The notes under the pieces: generated by a model
What the model was told of the DNA's origin: nothing
Databases searched by the model: none
The model's input: only the letters and a program-made list of their open reading frames with translations
DNA from: an uncultured Eubacterium sp.
Lineage (GTDB): Bacteria; Bacillota_A; Clostridia; Lachnospirales; Lachnospiraceae
DNA: 6,761 nucleotides
Direction: 5' to 3'
NCBI GenBank assembly: GCA_948759685.1
Contig: CAQBGY010000174.1
Location: 1 to 6,761 of the forward strand
Translations under genes and position numbers: made by a program
In this document: positions 6,657 to 6,761 of the stretch, piece after piece
Layout of the letters: each line of letters starts with the position of its first letter
Numbering within the stretch: the stretch's first letter is position 1

Positions 6657-6761
6657 ATACCGCTTCAAACGCCAGTATCTTTGTGATTAGCTTTGTTTCA
6701 AGCCTCCGGCGCAGTGTTTCATCGACACAATAATGAAGCCGCCCTCCCTCGTCATACATCT
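6655..6761 (-). CDS. C-terminal end of an unrecognised gene
   Basis: Only the last 34 complete codons are visible, ending in TAA at 6657-6655; the start lies beyond the window. The tail begins MYDEGGRLHYCVDETL, continues with an Arg/Lys-rich helix (RRRLETKLITK) and ends ILAFEAV. Codon use looks coding and the stop is followed at once by a hairpin, which supports a real gene end. The internal Met at 6759 is probably not the start, because the frame continues to the edge. Too little is seen to name a family. From its position it is likely another element-borne gene. Confidence 0.55.
   Translation of the reverse strand, partial: MYDEGGRLHYCVDETLRRRLETKLITKILAFEAV

Noticed and set aside
1..6761. 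CRISPR array, tRNA or rRNA genes, insertion-sequence terminal repeats
   Set aside because: Read on both strands, no regularly spaced direct repeats, cloverleaf or rRNA-like segments, or transposase-flanking terminal repeats were seen.

Overview
The window is about 40% GC by eye, with AGGAGG-type ribosome binding sites and close-packed genes. It looks like a low-GC Firmicute, most likely a gut Clostridia/Lachnospiraceae-type genome. The gene content is that of the recombination end of an integrative mobile element. All genes I can support lie on the minus strand, so transcription runs from high to low coordinates. The lineage and element-type assignments are inferences from protein style and gene order, not from any search.

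Layout in transcription order: (1) 6761-6655, the last 34 codons of an unrecognised gene, closed by a hairpin. (2) About 6634-6137, a poorly conserved stretch with a split or decayed small gene. It carries a striking 18-bp perfect inverted repeat and an A6 run exactly where the reading frame changes. (3) 6140-5889, a small DUF6870-type accessory protein with a TTG start overlapping the previous stop. (4) 5888-5752, an intergenic control region with three alternating copies of a 6-mer followed by an extended -10 promoter. (5) 5751-749, three consecutive full-length large serine recombinases (564, 560 and 542 aa), packed with an 8-nt overlap and then a 4-nt gap, each with its own strong Shine-Dalgarno. 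(6) 712 to beyond base 1, a PD-(D/E)XK Rpn-type nuclease/'putative transposase' gene, cut by the window edge. It has its own good promoter overlapping the end of the third recombinase.

The three recombinases are the core of the window. Each keeps the catalytic serine, the resolvase arginines, a recombinase domain, a Cys zinc ribbon and a C-terminal coiled coil, yet they differ widely in sequence. This matches the 'serine integrase triplet' described for some Tn1549-family ICEs of Firmicutes. They probably excise and integrate the element, with the DUF6870 protein as a common element-borne neighbour of unknown role. The Rpn gene may be element cargo or the first flanking chromosomal gene; the sequence alone does not decide this. 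Why three intact and dissimilar integrases are kept together is the most interesting open question here.
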